Positions 15,455 through 18,109 of a stretch of 18,109 bases of DNA are shown one piece after another (positions within the stretch are counted from its first letter, which is position 1; every line of letters starts with the position of its first letter). A program made the translations under genes and the position numbers. This stretch comes from Candidatus Thiodiazotropha taylori (lineage in GTDB: Bacteria; Pseudomonadota; Gammaproteobacteria; Chromatiales; Chromatiaceae), in contig JAHRHW010000037.1 of the NCBI GenBank assembly GCA_019100305.1, forward strand, positions 1 through 18,109. Direction: 5' to 3'. The notes under the pieces are model-generated. The model worked only from the letters and a program-made list of their open reading frames with translations, searched no databases and was not told the origin of the DNA.

Positions 15455-15900
15455 AGAAGCCGCTGGAGGGTGCTGAGCTCTACAATCTGCTGCCACATGC
15501 TGGCTCGATGCGATTGATCGACAAGGTCATCGATTGGGATGAAAGCCAGATCCAATGCCAGACTTCGACCCACTGTGATGGTGACAATCCGTTGTGCCAT
15601 CATGGGCAGCTGTCAGCGGTGCATGCCGCCGAGTATGGCGCCCAGACAATGGCCCTGCATGGCGGGCTGCTGGCCAGACAATCGGGGCAACAGCAACCCG
15701 GTGGCTATCTGGTCAGTTTGCGTGGCGTGAAACTGCACGTCCGCCACCTGAATGAGCTCGATGCCCCACTCCACATTCAGGCGACACAGTTGCTGGCCGA
15801 CAGCGGCAACATGCTCTATGATTTCGTCCTCAAAACTGAATCCGTTCTGGTAGCAGAGGGAAGAGCCGCAGTGATCGTACATTCGGAGAAAAATCAGTGA
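15448..15900 (+). CDS. apeP: ApeP-like 3-hydroxyacyl-ACP dehydratase (hotdog fold)
   Basis: Second dehydratase of the pathway. The 150-residue protein begins with the ApeP-family block LLPHAGSMRLIDKVIDWD (His17). A central helix carries HAAEYGAQTMALHGG (His59, Glu62), the expected catalytic pair region, followed by LVSLRGVKLHVRHLNEL, the usual hotdog strand order. It is closer to the FabA-like ApeP group than to FabZ. The ATG overlaps the end of the chain-length factor by seven bases, and its TGA overlaps the GTG of the reductase by four. With the ApeI-like gene in block one, the cluster has both dehydratase types known from E. coli. Confidence 0.88.
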   Translation: MLEKPLEGAELYNLLPHAGSMRLIDKVIDWDESQIQCQTSTHCDGDNPLCHHGQLSAVHAAEYGAQTMALHGGLLARQSGQQQPGGYLVSLRGVKLHVRHLNELDAPLHIQATQLLADSGNMLYDFVLKTESVLVAEGRAAVIVHSEKNQ

Positions 15901-16616
15901 AGCGAGCCTTGGTTACAGGGGGCAGCGGGGACATCGGTTCGGCAATCTGCCGACAGCTGAGTTCGCCAGATACCCATGTCATCGTACATGCCAACAGTAA
16001 TCCCGGCAGAGCCGAAGCGGTGGTTGAATCAATTCGTCAATCCGGTGGCAGTGCAGAGACCTGTCTGTTCGATATCCGGGACAGCGAAGCGGCCCGGCAA
16101 ACTCTGGAGAAGCTACTCGAATCCGGCCCCATACAGACGCTTATTCATAACGCGGGCATCCATGACGACGCCCCTCTGGCAGGCATGCAGGCAGAGCAGT
16201 GGCGGCGGGTGATCGATGTCTCCCTCAGCGGTTTCTACAATGTTACCCAACCCCTGTTATTGCCGATGCTGAGAACCCGCTGGGGAAGAGTGATTGCCCT
16301 CTCCTCGATTGCCGGGGTGATGGGCAACCGGGGGCAGGCTAACTACGCCGCCGCCAAAGCGGGTCTGCACGGCGCGATCAAATCCCTGGCTTTGGAGTTG
16401 GCCTCTCGCGGGGTTACCGCCAATGCGGTTGCCCCGGGCATTATTGAAGGCAGCATGACATCATCCACCTTCGATGCGGAGGCCATCAAACAGATCGTGC
16501 CGATGAAAAGGGCGGGCAGCCCCGATGAGGTTGCCGCTCTGGTGGGCTTTCTGGCCTCTGATGCGGCGGCCTATATCTCTGGCCAGGTGATCTCAATCAA
16601 CGGGGCAATGGCCTGA
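15897..16616 (+). CDS. apeQ: 3-ketoacyl-ACP reductase (FabG-like, ApeQ)
   Basis: NADPH-dependent reductase acting on the 3-ketoacyl-ACP made by the ketosynthase. The 239-residue protein is a classical short-chain dehydrogenase: TGGSGDIGSAI cofactor loop (7-17), HNAGIHDD (84-91), catalytic Ser137, Tyr150 and Lys154 (SSIAGVMGNRGQANYAAAK), and VAPGIIEGSM plus the C-terminal SGQVISINGAMA. The order and context make it ApeQ rather than housekeeping FabG. The start is GTG in a four-base overlap with the upstream stop. The glycosyltransferase gene begins 15 bases later. Confidence 0.92.
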   Translation: MKRALVTGGSGDIGSAICRQLSSPDTHVIVHANSNPGRAEAVVESIRQSGGSAETCLFDIRDSEAARQTLEKLLESGPIQTLIHNAGIHDDAPLAGMQAEQWRRVIDVSLSGFYNVTQPLLLPMLRTRWGRVIALSSIAGVMGNRGQANYAAAKAGLHGAIKSLALELASRGVTANAVAPGIIEGSMTSSTFDAEAIKQIVPMKRAGSPDEVAALVGFLASDAAAYISGQVISINGAMA

Positions 16617-16631
16617 TCAGAGCCTATCAAG

Positions 16632-17381
16632 ATGCAAATCGCAGTAGTTATTCCAGTCTACAATGAATCCGCAACCATCCGGGACGTGGCCACAGCAGTC
16701 CTGCAGCAGACGGAAAATGTGATCATTGTCGATGACGGCTCTTCCGATGACAGCCAGAATCAGCTCGAGGGTCTCAATGTCCATCTGTTGAGGCATGAAC
16801 AGAATCAGGGCAAAGCGACGGCACTGCAGAGCGGCTTCGACCACGCGATCAAACTCGATGCGCAGATGATCATCACGCTGGATGGGGATGGTCAACACAA
16901 TCCGGCTGAGATTCCCCGGCTGATCAGCGCAGCCCAGGCCAATCCAAACAGCATCATCATTGCCGCCCGCTTGAAACAGCGCCACAACGCGCCGAAGCTG
17001 CGTCTGTTCGCCAACCGCTTTGCCGATTTCTGGGTCTCATGGGCGGCCGGGTATCCGGTTACCGACTCCCAGTCGGGATTTCGTCTCTACCCCATTGAGT
17101 TGGTTAGGGATGTACGCCTAAACACCTCAAAAGAAAAAGGCTTTGTTTTTGAAAGTGAAATTGTGATTGAAGCGGCACGCCACAGCTTTTATAGTGTATC
17201 GGTACCGGTCGAGTCGATCTATCATGTAGGGAGACGCCAAAGTCACTACAAACCCTGGACAGATACCTGGCGTATTGTGCGAATGATTGCCTGGCGCTTG
17301 ATAAAAAGAGGGTTATACCTCCAGGGGCTATTTCGCAGTCTCGGCATAATGGCTGATCCTCGCAAACAGGCAGCACAGTAG
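16632..17381 (+). CDS. Family 2 glycosyltransferase (DPM1-like)
   Basis: Transfers a sugar from a nucleotide donor; in this setting it probably glycosylates the polyene's lipid anchor. The 249-residue protein is a single GT-A domain: VVIPVYNES start, VDDGSSDD (33-40), the metal-binding DGDGQHNP (Asp84, Asp86), SQSGFRLYP and the FVFESEIVIEA block. No membrane anchor is present except an amphipathic C-terminus. In known APE clusters the glycosyltransferase is often fused to an LpxL-like acyltransferase; here they are separate genes at opposite ends. The 3' third (about 17100-17340) is visibly richer in A/T than the rest of the cluster. It is the last gene of the operon. The Shine-Dalgarno is weak. 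Confidence 0.88.
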   Translation: MQIAVVIPVYNESATIRDVATAVLQQTENVIIVDDGSSDDSQNQLEGLNVHLLRHEQNQGKATALQSGFDHAIKLDAQMIITLDGDGQHNPAEIPRLISAAQANPNSIIIAARLKQRHNAPKLRLFANRFADFWVSWAAGYPVTDSQSGFRLYPIELVRDVRLNTSKEKGFVFESEIVIEAARHSFYSVSVPVESIYHVGRRQSHYKPWTDTWRIVRMIAWRLIKRGLYLQGLFRSLGIMADPRKQAAQ

Positions 17382-17399
17382 AGTGCACGGATTTACAGC

Positions 17400-17430
17400 C
17401 CTGATTTAAACCTGATCCCGTGAAATCAGG
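17400..17430 (+). terminator. Inverted repeat after the APE cluster
   Basis: CCTGATTT (17400-17407) pairs with AAATCAGG (17423-17430) across a 15-base loop, 18 bases after the glycosyltransferase stop. The position suits a transcript end, but no T-run follows, so intrinsic termination is doubtful. Confidence 0.3.
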
Positions 17431-17497
17431 CAATAACAGACACAAAGATTTTCTATAAACTATTGCAATAAACCACTGTCGTTAAGGGAGTCCCGAT

Positions 17498-17896
17498 ATG
17501 AAAATAGTCTCTATAAAAAACCTGCTGTTCATTTCTCTGCTGGTGTTTACCCTCGGATTGATGGGGTGCCGTACAGAGCCGATCTACAATGTGCAGGATT
17601 CACCAGTTAACACCATAGGCAAAACCACCTCCACCAACATCAAAAAAGCTATTATGTCTGCCGGGGCCGGTCTTGGTTGGCGCATGAAAGAGGTGAAACC
17701 AGGCCATATCGTTGCAACCATCATGCTACGCGGCACCACCGCTTCTGTTGATATTCCCTTCAACAAAAAGACCTACAGCATTGTTTATAAAAGCAGTAAT
17801 GGTCTGAAATATGACGGTTCCAAGATCAACAAGCAGTACAACAAGTGGATCGTCAATCTGGACAACGCCATTCAGCAACGTCTGATCGCGATGTAA
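17498..17896 (+). CDS. Small outer-membrane or periplasmic lipoprotein, function unknown
   Basis: The 132-residue protein has a lipoprotein signal: basic start, hydrophobic stretch LLFISLLVFTLGLMGC, with lipobox Leu-Met-Gly-Cys at 21-24, so Cys24 should be lipidated. The mature part (PIYNVQDSPV, then LGWRMKEVKPGHIVATI, DIPFNKKTYSIVYKSSNGLKY and YNKWIVNLDNAIQQRL) looks like a common family of small proteobacterial lipoproteins, each a short alpha/beta domain, whose role I do not know. AGGGAG lies seven bases before the ATG, a far stronger ribosome site than those in the APE genes, and 116 bases separate it from the glycosyltransferase. I treat it as an independent gene rather than the APE lipoprotein ApeN. 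Confidence 0.88.
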   Translation: MKIVSIKNLLFISLLVFTLGLMGCRTEPIYNVQDSPVNTIGKTTSTNIKKAIMSAGAGLGWRMKEVKPGHIVATIMLRGTTASVDIPFNKKTYSIVYKSSNGLKYDGSKINKQYNKWIVNLDNAIQQRLIAM

Positions 17897-17906
17897 ATTG
17901 TCCCCT

Positions 17907-17934
17907 CTCCCCGTGCCTATCAGTGCATGGGGAG
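17907..17934 (+). terminator. GC-rich hairpin after the lipoprotein gene
   Basis: CTCCCCGTGC pairs with GCATGGGGAG (ten pairs, one G-U) around an eight-base loop, 10 bases past the stop. It is followed by GGATTC rather than a T-run, so it may act as an RNA-stabilising 3' end or a weak terminator. Confidence 0.45.
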
Positions 17935-17967
17935 GGATTCAACCCCACACAGTTCACAGCCTGATCC

Positions 17968-18109
17968 ATGCAATTTGACCCTGAACGGGGCGCTATCGAT
18001 TGGGATGGCCTATGGACCTTCGGCCTCACCCTGTTACTGCTGATCGTCGGCATCGGTATACCGCTGCTGATCAGCCTGATCTATGTCTACCGGACAGCCT
18101 ACTCGGCAA
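17968..18109 (+). CDS. N-terminus of an unrecognised membrane protein (cut by window edge)
   Basis: Forty-seven codons from an ATG, two codons after an in-frame stop, run to the window edge. A hydrophilic start (MQFDPERGAIDWDGLW) leads into one strong membrane segment (TFGLTLLLLIVGIGIPLLIS, then LIYVY). The family cannot be decided from this length. No clear Shine-Dalgarno precedes the ATG. Codon use resembles the other genes. Confidence 0.5.
   Translation, partial: MQFDPERGAIDWDGLWTFGLTLLLLIVGIGIPLLISLIYVYRTAYSA

Overview
The window looks like a chromosome segment of a gammaproteobacterium. The support is the biosynthetic arginine decarboxylase/agmatinase pair, an XrtA (PEP-CTERM)-type polysaccharide chain-length protein, and a proteobacterial aryl polyene (APE) pigment cluster with gammaproteobacterial gene families. 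I cannot name genus or species from sequence alone. I see no insertion sequence, integrase, CRISPR array, tRNA or rRNA.

Left part (1-3477). This holds the 5' end of glyA (minus strand, cut by the window edge), then a Wzz-like chain-length determinant of the XrtA/EPS type (minus), with no other exopolysaccharide or exosortase gene in view. A 481-base gap follows, carrying a good sigma-54 -24/-12 match, a large hairpin right at its expected transcript start, and a perfect 8+8 dyad. It leads to an unrecognised 232-residue protein (plus).

Middle left (3494-6305). speB and speA are read leftward with an 8-base overlap. Together they convert arginine to agmatine to putrescine.

Main locus (6621-17381, plus strand). 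Twelve tightly packed genes form an APE-type cluster in two blocks. Block 1 is acyl carrier protein, ApeI-like dehydratase, LpxL-like acyltransferase, LolA-like periplasmic carrier, MMPL/RND exporter, ApeG-like (COG4648) membrane protein and ApeH-like acyl-ACP synthetase. A 388-base gap with a well-formed sigma-70 promoter separates it from block 2: ketosynthase (ApeO), chain-length factor without the active-site Cys (ApeC), ApeP dehydratase, ketoreductase (ApeQ) and a family 2 glycosyltransferase. Expected logic: the ligase loads an aryl starter onto the ACP; KS/CLF elongates; KR and the two dehydratases make the conjugated polyene. Acyltransferase and glycosyltransferase probably join the chain to a lipid anchor, and the LolA-like and MMPL proteins move the product to the outer membrane. 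Compared with the E. coli ape set as I know it, a second ACP, a second KS (ApeR), the thioesterase (ApeK), the lipoprotein (ApeN) and any aryl-starter enzyme are not seen, so this is a compact version.

Right end (17382-18109). A small lipoprotein gene with its own strong ribosome binding site is followed by a GC-rich hairpin, then the first 47 codons of an unrecognised membrane protein cut by the window edge.
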